From assembly GCA_039805565.1 (NCBI GenBank), contig JBDLTZ010000338.1, positions 1 to 9,052 on the forward strand: DNA of 9,052 bases, read 5' to 3'. Position numbers and translations under genes: made by a program. Origin of the DNA: CALJIC01 sp039805565 (GTDB taxonomy: Bacteria; Chloroflexota; Chloroflexia; Chloroflexales; Roseiflexaceae). The first letter of the stretch is position 1. Every line of letters begins with the position of its first letter. Below are positions 1 through 5,714 of this stretch, piece by piece. The notes below the pieces were generated by a model, which was not told the DNA's origin, did no database searches, and was given only the letters and a program-made list of their open reading frames with translations.

Positions 1-12
1 TCCCAGTGGGAG

Positions 13-54
13 GGGGGTTTGTTTTTCTCTCGGGGGCTGCGCCCCCAAACCCCC
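13..54. other. G/C-tract hairpin, possible transcript 3' end structure
   Basis: GGGGGTTTG at 13-21 is perfectly complementary to CAAACCCCC at 46-54. Between them lies a second, competing stem: GGGGGC at 32-37 with GCCCCC at 41-46 around a three-base loop. The structure sits about 115 bases beyond the stop codon of the minus-strand gene ending at 168. No U-run follows it on that strand, so it is not a textbook intrinsic terminator. Confidence 0.5.
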
Positions 55-83
55 GCTTCGCGCTGACGCGCACTCCCTCACGA

Positions 84-108
84 CTCAGCACTCAGCACTC
101 AGCACTCA
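84..108 (-). repeat. Heptamer tandem repeat (TGAGTGC units)
   Basis: On the plus strand CTCAGCA is repeated three times (84-90, 91-97, 98-104) and followed by CTCA. Read in the sense of the upstream minus-strand gene the unit is TGAGTGC. A sister array with a related unit, TGAGTCG, lies at 151-170, and a third related array (TGAACGC) follows the LysM gene at 7356-7383. Confidence 0.75.
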
Positions 109-167
109 CAGGCTACGCCCCCAAACCCCCGCTTCGCGCTGACGCGCACTCCCTCACGACTCACGAC

Positions 168-1256
168 TCACAGCCGGTACAGCGCCCGCGCGTTCTCCAC
201 CATGATCTTGCGCTCGACGTCGGCCGGGAGGCGCACCGGCAGCGCCATGTCGGGCGCGTCGAAGTCCCAGTGCGGGTAGTCGGTGGCGAACAGCAGCCGG
301 TCCGGCCCGCCCAGGTCCTCCAGCAGCTGCGGGAACTGCTCGGGGCGGGTGGGCTCCTCGATCGGCTGCGTCGTCAGCCAGATATGCTCGTCGATGTACT
401 CCGAGGGCAGGCGGCGGACGTGCGGCACCTCATCGCGCAGCTGGCGCCAGCTCCGGTCCAGCCGCCACTTCAGCGACGGCAGCCAGGCGAAGCCGCCCTC
501 GATCAGCACCACCTTGAGCGACGGGAAGTGCTCGAACACCCCCTCGCACACCAGGCTGACCAGCTGCGACTGGAAGGCCTGCGCCATGCCGCAGTGGTCC
601 TCGATGTAGTACGAGGGCCAGCCGGCGCCGGTGACCGGGTGGCCGCTGTTGCCGCCGAAGTGGATGCCTATCGGCAGGCTGTGTCGCGCCGCCGCCTCGT
701 AGAGCTTCCAGTAGCGCCGCTTGCCGAGCGGCTCGCTCGTCCGCACCGGCAGCAGAATCTGCACGAAGCGCGGGTCGCCGCCCACCCGCTCGACCTCGGC
801 GGCGGCCTGCTCGCCGTCCTCGCACGAGACCACCAGCGAGGCCCGCAGGCGCGGCTCGGGGTCCAGCCAGACATCCACCTGCCAGTCGTTGAGCGCCCGC
901 GCCATCGCCGCGTCGTACTCGGGCAGCTGATTGCCGACGGGGATGAGGGTGTTGAGGATGCCGACCTCGATCTCCCACGGGTCGAGCAGCTGCTCGCGCA
1001 CGAAGGCCAGGTCGGAGCCGGGCGGGCCGCCGGTAGGCGGCCAGGAGTCGGTGCGCGCCGCCGAGGGGCTCGCCTTCGGGTAGTGGCCGCCGTCGGGGCC
1101 GCGCCGCCCGAAGCGGTCGTGGTAGGCGCGCCAGCGCTCGGGGAGGTAGCGCTGCAGCTCGCCGGGCGCCGGGGTGTTGTGGATATCGCAGTCGATCAGG
1201 GCGGTCGCGGTGCGGCCGGGCAGGGCCACAGCGGGCGACGTCATCGTCATGGTCAT
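168..1256 (-). CDS. Amidohydrolase-2 family metal-dependent hydrolase (paralogue 1)
   Basis: A 362-residue TIM-barrel protein of the amidohydrolase-2/ACMSD-like group. Visible metal-site candidates are D24 and H26 in IDCDIH (residues 21-26), H199 in IGIHFGG and D326 in LLFATDYPH. Members of this group hydrolyse or decarboxylate small, often aromatic acids; an acidic residue at the first position of the D/E-x-H motif resembles the decarboxylases (gamma-resorcylate decarboxylase type) more than the classical H-x-H enzymes. The substrate cannot be read from the sequence. No signal peptide, so cytoplasmic. The ATG at 1256 was chosen because a GAGGA-type ribosome site precedes it and homology with the downstream-numbered paralogue starts here; the open frame continues upstream to 1547 only as antisense-like, arginine-rich sequence overlapping the next gene. 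It lies 100 bases after paralogue 2 and probably shares its transcript. Confidence 0.9.
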   Translation of the reverse strand: MTMTMTSPAVALPGRTATALIDCDIHNTPAPGELQRYLPERWRAYHDRFGRRGPDGGHYPKASPSAARTDSWPPTGGPPGSDLAFVREQLLDPWEIEVGILNTLIPVGNQLPEYDAAMARALNDWQVDVWLDPEPRLRASLVVSCEDGEQAAAEVERVGGDPRFVQILLPVRTSEPLGKRRYWKLYEAAARHSLPIGIHFGGNSGHPVTGAGWPSYYIEDHCGMAQAFQSQLVSLVCEGVFEHFPSLKVVLIEGGFAWLPSLKWRLDRSWRQLRDEVPHVRRLPSEYIDEHIWLTTQPIEEPTRPEQFPQLLEDLGGPDRLLFATDYPHWDFDAPDMALPVRLPADVERKIMVENARALYRL

Positions 1257-1322
1257 CGCTTCATCTTCCTCTGCTACAGCAGTGCTGCCGGTTCGAAAGA
1301 GCGGGAGAGGGTGGTTCTCCAG

Positions 1323-1342
1323 GGGGCTGCGTCCCCAGCCCC
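1323..1342. other. Hairpin between the two amidohydrolase genes
   Basis: GGGGCTG at 1323-1329 pairs with CAGCCCC at 1336-1342 around a six-base loop, 15 bases past the stop codon of paralogue 2. No U-run follows on the minus strand, so it may stabilise a cleaved end or attenuate read-through into paralogue 1 rather than terminate fully. Its flank matches part of the repeat block at the left edge of the window. Confidence 0.45.
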
Positions 1343-1356
1343 GCTTCGCGCAGCCA

Positions 1357-2445
1357 TCACAGCCGGTAGAGCACGCGGGCGTTCTCGCGCAGGACCTTTG
1401 CCGCCAGCTCCTCGGGCGCCCCTGCCAGCGGCTCGTCCGGCTCGTGGCCGTGCGCGTGCGGGTAGTCGCTCGCGAAGAGCAGCATCTCCTCCGAGCCGAG
1501 CTGGTCCACGAGCCGCAGCAGGTGCCCCGCGCCGGGCGGCGCGTCAAAAGGCTGGACGGTGAGCCGCACGTGCTCGCGGATGTAGTCCGAGGGCTTGCGC
1601 CGCACCCACGGCACCTCGCGCCTGAGCCCCTTCCACTCCTTATCGAAGCGCCACATCAGCGACGGCAGCCAGGTGCAGCCGCTCTCGATCAGCACCACCC
1701 GCAGCTCCGGGAAGCGGTCGAACACCCCCTCGCTCACCAGGCTCATCAGCTGCGACTGGAACACGCTCGCCATGCCGGCGTACTCCTCGATGTAGAACGA
1801 GGGCCAGCCGACGGGGGTCGGCGGGTTGCCGGGCGAGCCGCCGAAGTGGATGCCGACGGCCAGGCCGTGGCGGGCGGCGGCGGCGAAGATCGGGTGGTGG
1901 CGCCGGTCGCCGTAGGGCGCGGCCGAGCGCGCCGGCAGCAGCACCTGCACGAAGCCGGGGTGTGAGCCGATGCGCTCGATCTCGCGCGCGGCCAGGTCCG
2001 GGTACTGGCTCGGCAGCACCACCGAGGCCCGCAGGCGCGGCTCCGGTGCCAGCCACTCCTCGGCCAGCCAATCGTTGACGGCGCTCGCCAGCGCGGCGGC
2101 GGCGTCCGGATTGTGCAGGCTGTCCACCGCGTAGGCGCAGTTCAGGATGCCGTAATCGGCGCGCCAGGGCTCCAGCGCGTGCTCGCGGACCCGCCCGAGC
2201 TGCGCGGGGACGTCCAGCGGCGCCGCGGCGACCTCGGCGCGGGTCGAGGTCGCCGCGCTCGGCGGGTACGAGGTGTCGACTGGCCCTTTGAAGCCGGTCT
2301 GCCGGATCTGCTCGCGCCAGTAGTCCGAGAGGTAGGGGAGCAGCGCCTCGGCCGACGGCACCGTCGGGTGGATGTCGCAGTCGACCACGCGCTCGACCGC
2401 GCGCCGCACGCCGGGTTCGATCGGCGCAGTCTGAATCATCGACAT
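1357..2445 (-). CDS. Amidohydrolase-2 family metal-dependent hydrolase (paralogue 2)
   Basis: A 362-residue paralogue of the gene at 168-1256: same length, with colinear motifs and by eye about half of the residues shared. D24 and H26 lie in VDCDIH, H200 in VGIHFGG and D327 in LLFASDYPH; the shared block WPSxYIE, FQSQL, SLVxEGVF, VVLIE, WLPSL and the identical C-terminal LYRL support recent common ancestry. Chemistry is expected to be hydrolysis or non-oxidative decarboxylation of a small carboxylate in the cytoplasm; the substrate is unknown. The ATG at 2445 has a good ribosome site (GGGAG, seven bases upstream), and an extended -10 promoter lies at 2490-2498, giving a leader of about 40 bases. 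The frame is open upstream to 2499, but that segment contains the promoter and so is not coding. Confidence 0.92.
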   Translation of the reverse strand: MSMIQTAPIEPGVRRAVERVVDCDIHPTVPSAEALLPYLSDYWREQIRQTGFKGPVDTSYPPSAATSTRAEVAAAPLDVPAQLGRVREHALEPWRADYGILNCAYAVDSLHNPDAAAALASAVNDWLAEEWLAPEPRLRASVVLPSQYPDLAAREIERIGSHPGFVQVLLPARSAAPYGDRRHHPIFAAAARHGLAVGIHFGGSPGNPPTPVGWPSFYIEEYAGMASVFQSQLMSLVSEGVFDRFPELRVVLIESGCTWLPSLMWRFDKEWKGLRREVPWVRRKPSDYIREHVRLTVQPFDAPPGAGHLLRLVDQLGSEEMLLFASDYPHAHGHEPDEPLAGAPEELAAKVLRENARVLYRL

Positions 2446-2489
2446 TGAGAGACTCCCGTGTGCTCTTCGCGAGATTCGGTGGGGCTCGT

Positions 2490-2498
2490 ATTGTAGCA
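2490..2498 (-). promoter_or_regulatory. Extended -10 promoter for the amidohydrolase pair
   Basis: On the minus strand the sequence reads TGC-TACAAT, an extended -10 element with five of six matches to TATAAT. The start of transcription would be near 2483, about 38 bases before the ATG at 2445. No -35 match is visible; the place for it is taken by the hairpin at 2508-2529. The same motif precedes the CE15 gene and, with one change, the dehydrogenase. Confidence 0.6.
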
Positions 2499-2507
2499 CG
2501 GCGTCCG

Positions 2508-2529
2508 CCCCGCCTCTTCCGAGGCGGGG
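2508..2529. other. Perfect hairpin between the CE15 gene and the amidohydrolase promoter
   Basis: CCCCGCCTC at 2508-2516 pairs perfectly with GAGGCGGGG at 2521-2529 around a four-base loop. It lies 28 bases beyond the CE15 stop codon and covers the -35 region of the next promoter. It could be a terminator lacking a U-run or an operator; an eight-base palindrome, GGTTAACC, follows at 2531-2538. Confidence 0.5.
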
Positions 2530-2556
2530 AGGTTAACCTTCGCCCACCGTCCCAGC

Positions 2557-3786
2557 TCACATGTGGCGGTCGGCGAAGTCCATGAAGCGGTCCCAATCGT
2601 AGTCGGTGACGTCGTGGCCGCCCGGCCGGATGTGGTAGCCCACCCGGCTCATCACCGGCTCGCCGGGCGGCGGCATCTCATCGGCCACCAGCCCCTCGAC
2701 GCCCAGCAGCCGGTACACCGGCGAGGCGTGCAGCGCCCCCAGGAACTCGCCGCGCGGGTCGGCCCACAGGTCCTCGGCGGCGCTCGCCACGTACAGCGGG
2801 CGCGGGGCGATCAGCGCCAGCAGCGTGTGCTGGTCCACGGGCAACTCGTCCTCGCGCCCCCCGTAGCGGTGGAAGTTGGCGCAGAACCAGTGCGGGAAGC
2901 GCGCGTTGATCGCCGTGACGGTCTCGCCGAAGGTGCGCCGCGAGAGCGCGGCGCCGCCGCAGCCCGAGTTGTTCGAGACCACCAGCGCGAAGCGCTCGTC
3001 CTGCGCGGTGGCCCACAGCGCGGCCTTGCCGAGCCGCGAGTGCCCCACCGCCGCTACGCGACGCGCGTCCACCGCCGGGTTGGTCTCGAGATAGTCCAGC
3101 GCCCGGCTCAGCCCCCAGGCCCACGCGCCGATCGCGCCCCACGCGTCGGGAGCGGGCCGCCCCTCGACGCCACGGGAGGCCAGCGCGTGCGCGCCGTTGC
3201 GGAAGCCGTCGTCGAAGTCCGGGTCCAGGTCGCCGTAGTACACTGTGGCGAGGCCATAGCCGCGCGCCACGATCCGCTCCGCCGGCCAGCGGCTCGCCTC
3301 CATGCCGCGCGAGGCCTCGGTGGCGCGGTTCGCGGTGATGCCGACCTCGGGGGCATTCGGCACCCACCCGCGTGCCAGGGCGATGCCAGGATCAGGCTGG
3401 ACGCTGTGGTTGCCGTGGAAATTGAGGCCGAGGAACAGCGGCGCCGGCCCGCGGCGACCGTTCGGCAGGTAGATCAGCAGGGCCACCGAGAGACCGCCGG
3501 CCTCCCCGGCGAGCGACAGCTCCACCTCCAGGCGGGTCGCAGCCCCGCCGAGCGCAGCTGGGTCGGACGAGCGCACCGCCGCGCGCACGCCGGGCAGGCC
3601 CTCCGGCGTGCGGCCGTAGACGTGGCGCGCGACCATGTCGAGCAGCTCGGGGCGGCGCCGCGTGTGCCAGGCGTCGGCGTCGGCCACCGGCGCACCATCC
3701 GCGAAGACCAGCGGGGATGGCAGGGCGTAGGGTGGAAGCAGCGACTCATCGTAGATCGCGGGCGGGATGATCGGTTCGCCAGTCAC
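2557..3786 (-). CDS. CE15 glucuronoyl-esterase-like alpha/beta hydrolase
   Basis: A 409-residue alpha/beta hydrolase. The nucleophile motif GHSRLGK (248-254) puts the catalytic serine at 250; the preceding stretch DYLETNPAVDARRVAAVGHS and the following NNSGCGGAALSRR (272-284) are typical of bacterial CE15 proteins. The catalytic histidine is probably H391 in PGGHDVT. CE15 enzymes cut the ester between lignin alcohols and 4-O-methyl-glucuronic acid on xylan. At the place of the fungal catalytic glutamate there is N273; the acid may instead come from E338 or D339 in SAAEDLWADP, as in some bacterial members. No signal peptide or lipobox is seen, which is unusual for a family that is mostly secreted, so an intracellular ester substrate is possible. 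The start is a GTG at 3786 with GAGG five bases upstream. It has its own promoter motif at 3859-3867. Family call is strong; substrate is inferred. Confidence 0.88.
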   Translation of the reverse strand: MTGEPIIPPAIYDESLLPPYALPSPLVFADGAPVADADAWHTRRRPELLDMVARHVYGRTPEGLPGVRAAVRSSDPAALGGAATRLEVELSLAGEAGGLSVALLIYLPNGRRGPAPLFLGLNFHGNHSVQPDPGIALARGWVPNAPEVGITANRATEASRGMEASRWPAERIVARGYGLATVYYGDLDPDFDDGFRNGAHALASRGVEGRPAPDAWGAIGAWAWGLSRALDYLETNPAVDARRVAAVGHSRLGKAALWATAQDERFALVVSNNSGCGGAALSRRTFGETVTAINARFPHWFCANFHRYGGREDELPVDQHTLLALIAPRPLYVASAAEDLWADPRGEFLGALHASPVYRLLGVEGLVADEMPPPGEPVMSRVGYHIRPGGHDVTDYDWDRFMDFADRHM

Positions 3787-3858
3787 GGGGGCCTCGCAAG
3801 CATTCAGTGCGGCGGCAATCTCGGAGCTGACCAGATCCGGGGGGCTCAGGGCCGGCGT

Positions 3859-3867
3859 ATTGTAGCA
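3859..3867 (-). promoter_or_regulatory. Extended -10 promoter for the CE15 gene
   Basis: The minus strand reads TGC-TACAAT followed by ACG, identical over twelve bases (GTGCTACAATAC) to the element upstream of the amidohydrolase pair. Predicted transcription start is near 3852, leaving a leader of about 65 bases before the GTG at 3786. The surroundings are GC-rich and no -35 hexamer is visible. Confidence 0.55.
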
Positions 3868-3872
3868 CCGCC

Positions 3873-4150
3873 GCGCCCGGGGCGCTCGGCGACCAGCCGC
3901 ACGACATCCCGGCCATCACGCCGTACCTCCCGCCCCGCCCCACCCGCGCCGGCCTGGTCGTCTGTCCCGGCGCTCGGCGCCGATACGGTGGTGTACACCA
4001 GCCACCCCGGCACGGACGACGTCGGTGAGCGACGAGGAGGTCGTGCTGCACAGCTACCCGCGCCTCGACAAACCCTACAGCCGCGCGGAGGTGGGTGAGC
4101 GCCACATCGAGGTGGCCCACGGCAGAGAGCGGCTGGCGCTCGACCTGTAG
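3873..4150 (+). pseudogene. Degraded plus-strand coding remnant (esterase-like start, unidentified end)
   Basis: Within the 568-base gap between the CE15 gene and the dehydrogenase, the plus strand carries protein-like sequence in shifted frames. From 3873 one frame reads APGALGDQPHDIPAITPYLP and then GLVVCPG, much like the N-terminal part of BD-FAE/acetyl-xylan-esterase-type alpha/beta hydrolases, where a glycine-rich oxyanion loop would follow. That frame is lost near 3990. A second frame (about 3973-4023) reads ALGADTVVYTSHPGTDDV and, after one frameshift, continues at 4025-4150 as VSDEEVVLHSYPRLDKPYSR to a TAG stop; I do not recognise this part. There is no intact start, ribosome site or catalytic region, so this is a relic, possibly of two fused genes. 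The remainder of the gap (3787-3872, 4151-4354) holds only the promoter and the repeat described separately. Confidence 0.5.
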
Positions 4151-4260
4151 CGGCCCGAGCACCCCCTGTCGTGCGTGACTCTCCCATCTCCCGAAGCAGT
4201 TCAGAGGCAGGTAGAATATCAGTTCCGACGTGCGGTTTGCAGCACGGTCGTGCGGCACAT

Positions 4261-4320
4261 CCCCCTCTCCGGCAGCAGGGCGGGTGCCCTTTGGGCGCGG
4301 GCCAGGGGTGAGGGCATCCA
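4261..4320. repeat. Hairpin-rich intergenic repeat downstream of the dehydrogenase
   Basis: This segment begins CCCCCTCTCC and ends AGGGGTGAGGGC, with an internal imperfect stem (GTGCCC at 4284-4289 against GGGCGC at 4293-4298). It lies about 35 bases past the dehydrogenase stop codon. It resembles the dispersed CCCTCTCC...GGTGAGGGC elements common in Chloroflexota intergenic DNA. This assignment is from memory, and no second full copy is in the window. Confidence 0.35.
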
Positions 4321-4354
4321 GCGAATCGCAACGCCCTCCACTCACCCGCACACT

Positions 4355-5371
4355 CTACGGCCGCAGCACCACCTTAGCCGCCTCCAGCGTACCCTTCGCC
4401 AGCTCGTGGAACAGCCCCGGCCCGTCCTCCAGCCCGGCCACCCGCTCGACCAGCGGCGCCACATCGATCCGCCCGCTCGCCAGCGCGTCGATCGCCTGGC
4501 CGAACTCCTCGTTGAAGCCGTACACACCGTGGATGGTGATCTCACGCGTCACCACGTGCTGCATATTGATCGTGACCTCGGGCGCCGAGTTGCCGATCCA
4601 GGTCACGTGCCCGCCGATGCGCGTGACGGCCAGCGCCTGCTGGACCGTCGGCGTGATCCCCACCGCCTCGATCGCCGCGTGCGCGCCGAGCCCGCCGGTG
4701 GCCGCCCGCACCGCCTCCACCACATCCTGCTCGGCCACATTGATCGCCATGTCCGCGCCGAGCTGCCGCGCGAGCGCCAGGCGGTGCGCGCTGCGGTCGG
4801 TCACGATCACCGTGCCGGCGCCCTTGAGCCGCGCGGAGAGCAGCGCCAGGAGACCGATCGGCCCTGCGCCCACGATCACCACCGTCTCCATCAGGCTCAG
4901 GGGCGTGCGGTTCACCGCGTGCAGCGCCACCGCCAGAGGCTCCGCCAGAGCGGCGTGGTCCCAGCTCAGGCCCTCGGGCATGCGGAAGAGCTGCCGCTCA
5001 GGCACCGCCACCTCTTCGGCGTAGGCGCCGTGGTAGATCATACCGAGCATCGCCCGGTGCAGGCAGACGTTCGGCCGGCCGGCCAGGCACATCGGGCACG
5101 CGCCGCACACCTTGAACGGGTGGACGATCACGCGGTCGCCGGGCTGGTACGCGCTCACGCCCGCCCCGACCCGCGCCACCGTGCCCGCGAACTCATGCCC
5201 CATCACGATACCTGGGGTGCGCCGCCCGGTGGAGCCGGTGTAGCCGTGGACGTCCGAGCCGCACACGCCGACCGCCGCCACCCGCACCACCACCTCGCCC
5301 GCGGCCGGCTCCGGCGCCGCGATCTCGCGCAGCGGCATCTCCCACGGCCCCTCGTACATCAGTGCTCGCAT
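4355..5371 (-). CDS. Zinc-dependent medium-chain dehydrogenase (sorbitol/threonine dehydrogenase-like)
   Basis: A 338-residue cytoplasmic NAD(P)-dependent alcohol dehydrogenase of the MDR superfamily, normal in length. Catalytic zinc ligands are visible as C37 (VCGSD), H59-E60 (GHEFAG) and E144 (LAEPLAV). The structural zinc is bound by four cysteines, C89, C92, C95 and C103. The Rossmann motif GAGPIG lies at 168-173, and D192 at the end of the second beta strand suggests NAD over NADP. Relatives oxidise polyols, threonine or galactitol phosphate; the exact substrate is not readable. The ATG at 5371 has GGAG six bases upstream and a -10 element at 5416-5424. It is flanked by gaps with gene relics on both sides and is probably transcribed alone. 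Its location near the CE15 gene and amidohydrolases suggests, without proof, a role in sugar or aromatic alcohol catabolism. Confidence 0.93.
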   Translation of the reverse strand: MRALMYEGPWEMPLREIAAPEPAAGEVVVRVAAVGVCGSDVHGYTGSTGRRTPGIVMGHEFAGTVARVGAGVSAYQPGDRVIVHPFKVCGACPMCLAGRPNVCLHRAMLGMIYHGAYAEEVAVPERQLFRMPEGLSWDHAALAEPLAVALHAVNRTPLSLMETVVIVGAGPIGLLALLSARLKGAGTVIVTDRSAHRLALARQLGADMAINVAEQDVVEAVRAATGGLGAHAAIEAVGITPTVQQALAVTRIGGHVTWIGNSAPEVTINMQHVVTREITIHGVYGFNEEFGQAIDALASGRIDVAPLVERVAGLEDGPGLFHELAKGTLEAAKVVLRP

Positions 5372-5415
5372 GACTCACTCCGTGCTGTATTGCTCGTCTG
5401 GCTTGGAACGGGCGT

Positions 5416-5424
5416 AGTGTAGCA
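5416..5424 (-). promoter_or_regulatory. Extended -10 promoter for the dehydrogenase
   Basis: The minus strand reads TGC-TACACT followed by ACG, differing by one base from the elements at 2490-2498 and 3859-3867. Predicted transcription start is near 5409, about 38 bases before the ATG at 5371. No -35 hexamer is evident. Confidence 0.5.
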
Positions 5425-5463
5425 CAGGCGCGGGCCGGAGCAATCGCGCCGAGCCACCTGCCG

Positions 5464-5628
5464 TCACGGCGTTCCGTCGTGCCCCTCGCGGGTGTGAGCG
5501 CTCTGGAAGCGCTGGCCGAGCTGCTCGGCGGCCTCCCGCGCCTGGGTCTTCACGCGCAGCCGGCCATCGTCCAACGGTAATCACCGACTCGGCCAGTGTG
5601 CCGTCCGGCGACGCACAGCTGGGCCTCG
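5464..5628 (-). pseudogene. C-terminal relic of an unidentified minus-strand gene
   Basis: The 343-base gap between the dehydrogenase and the ion channel contains a short protein-like stretch. One frame reads SPDGTLAESVITV; after a single-base shift near 5572 it continues as DDGRLRVKTQAREAAEQLGQ and about fifteen more residues to a TGA at 5464-5466. A further shift upstream would join it to a frame reading YEAQLCV. No intact start is present. I do not recognise the family; the end is charged and helical in character. A decayed gene tail is the simplest explanation, though coincidence cannot be excluded for so short a stretch. Confidence 0.35.
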
Positions 5629-5643
5629 TACTGTAACGGGGTT

Positions 5644-5668
5644 TGTCATGCTGAAGCGAAGGGTGACA
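5644..5668. repeat. Short inverted repeat, possible remnant of a dispersed element
   Basis: TGTCA at 5644-5648 and TGACA at 5664-5668 flank CTGAAGCGAAG. The core resembles the GTCATNCTGAGCGAAGCGAAG element scattered through many bacterial genomes including Chloroflexota. Recognition is from memory, and only one degenerate copy is present here. Confidence 0.3.
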
Positions 5669-5714
5669 GTGCGACCGTGCCACTGCGCTTGATCGCCGGC
5701 GTTTTATTGTCGTA

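Larger units (their letters stand above)
1..167. repeat. Intergenic repeat block downstream of the first amidohydrolase gene
   Basis: No gene is supported here. The block holds a 53-bp direct repeat (35-87 and 111-163, one mismatch at 39/115), separated by a short heptamer array. In the sense of the neighbouring minus-strand gene it starts right at that gene's stop codon. A related shorter segment (G-run, CTGCG, C-run, then CGCTTCGCGC) recurs at 1322-1352, also right after an amidohydrolase stop codon. Such elements are known from Chloroflexota intergenic DNA, but the family assignment is from memory. The repeat is clear in the sequence; its function is not. Confidence 0.75.

Noticed and set aside
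84..108. CRISPR-like array
   Set aside because: Units are only seven bases, contiguous, and have no spacers.
1257..1547. N-terminal extension of amidohydrolase paralogue 1 up to the first ATG of its frame
   Set aside because: The extension overlaps the 3' end of paralogue 2, is low-complexity, and the ATG at 1256 has a ribosome site and matches the paralogue's start.
6..1562. 518-codon plus-strand open frame
   Set aside because: Antisense to the well-supported amidohydrolase genes, rich in Arg/Ala/Pro/His, no recognisable domain; a by-product of high GC. The plus-strand frames at 1174-1965, 2563-4098, 4175-5422 and 5901-6734 are rejected for the same reason.
1640..2596. 318-codon minus-strand frame overlapping amidohydrolase paralogue 2
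   Set aside because: Shifted frame of the real gene; it translates to arginine/alanine repeats without any motif.
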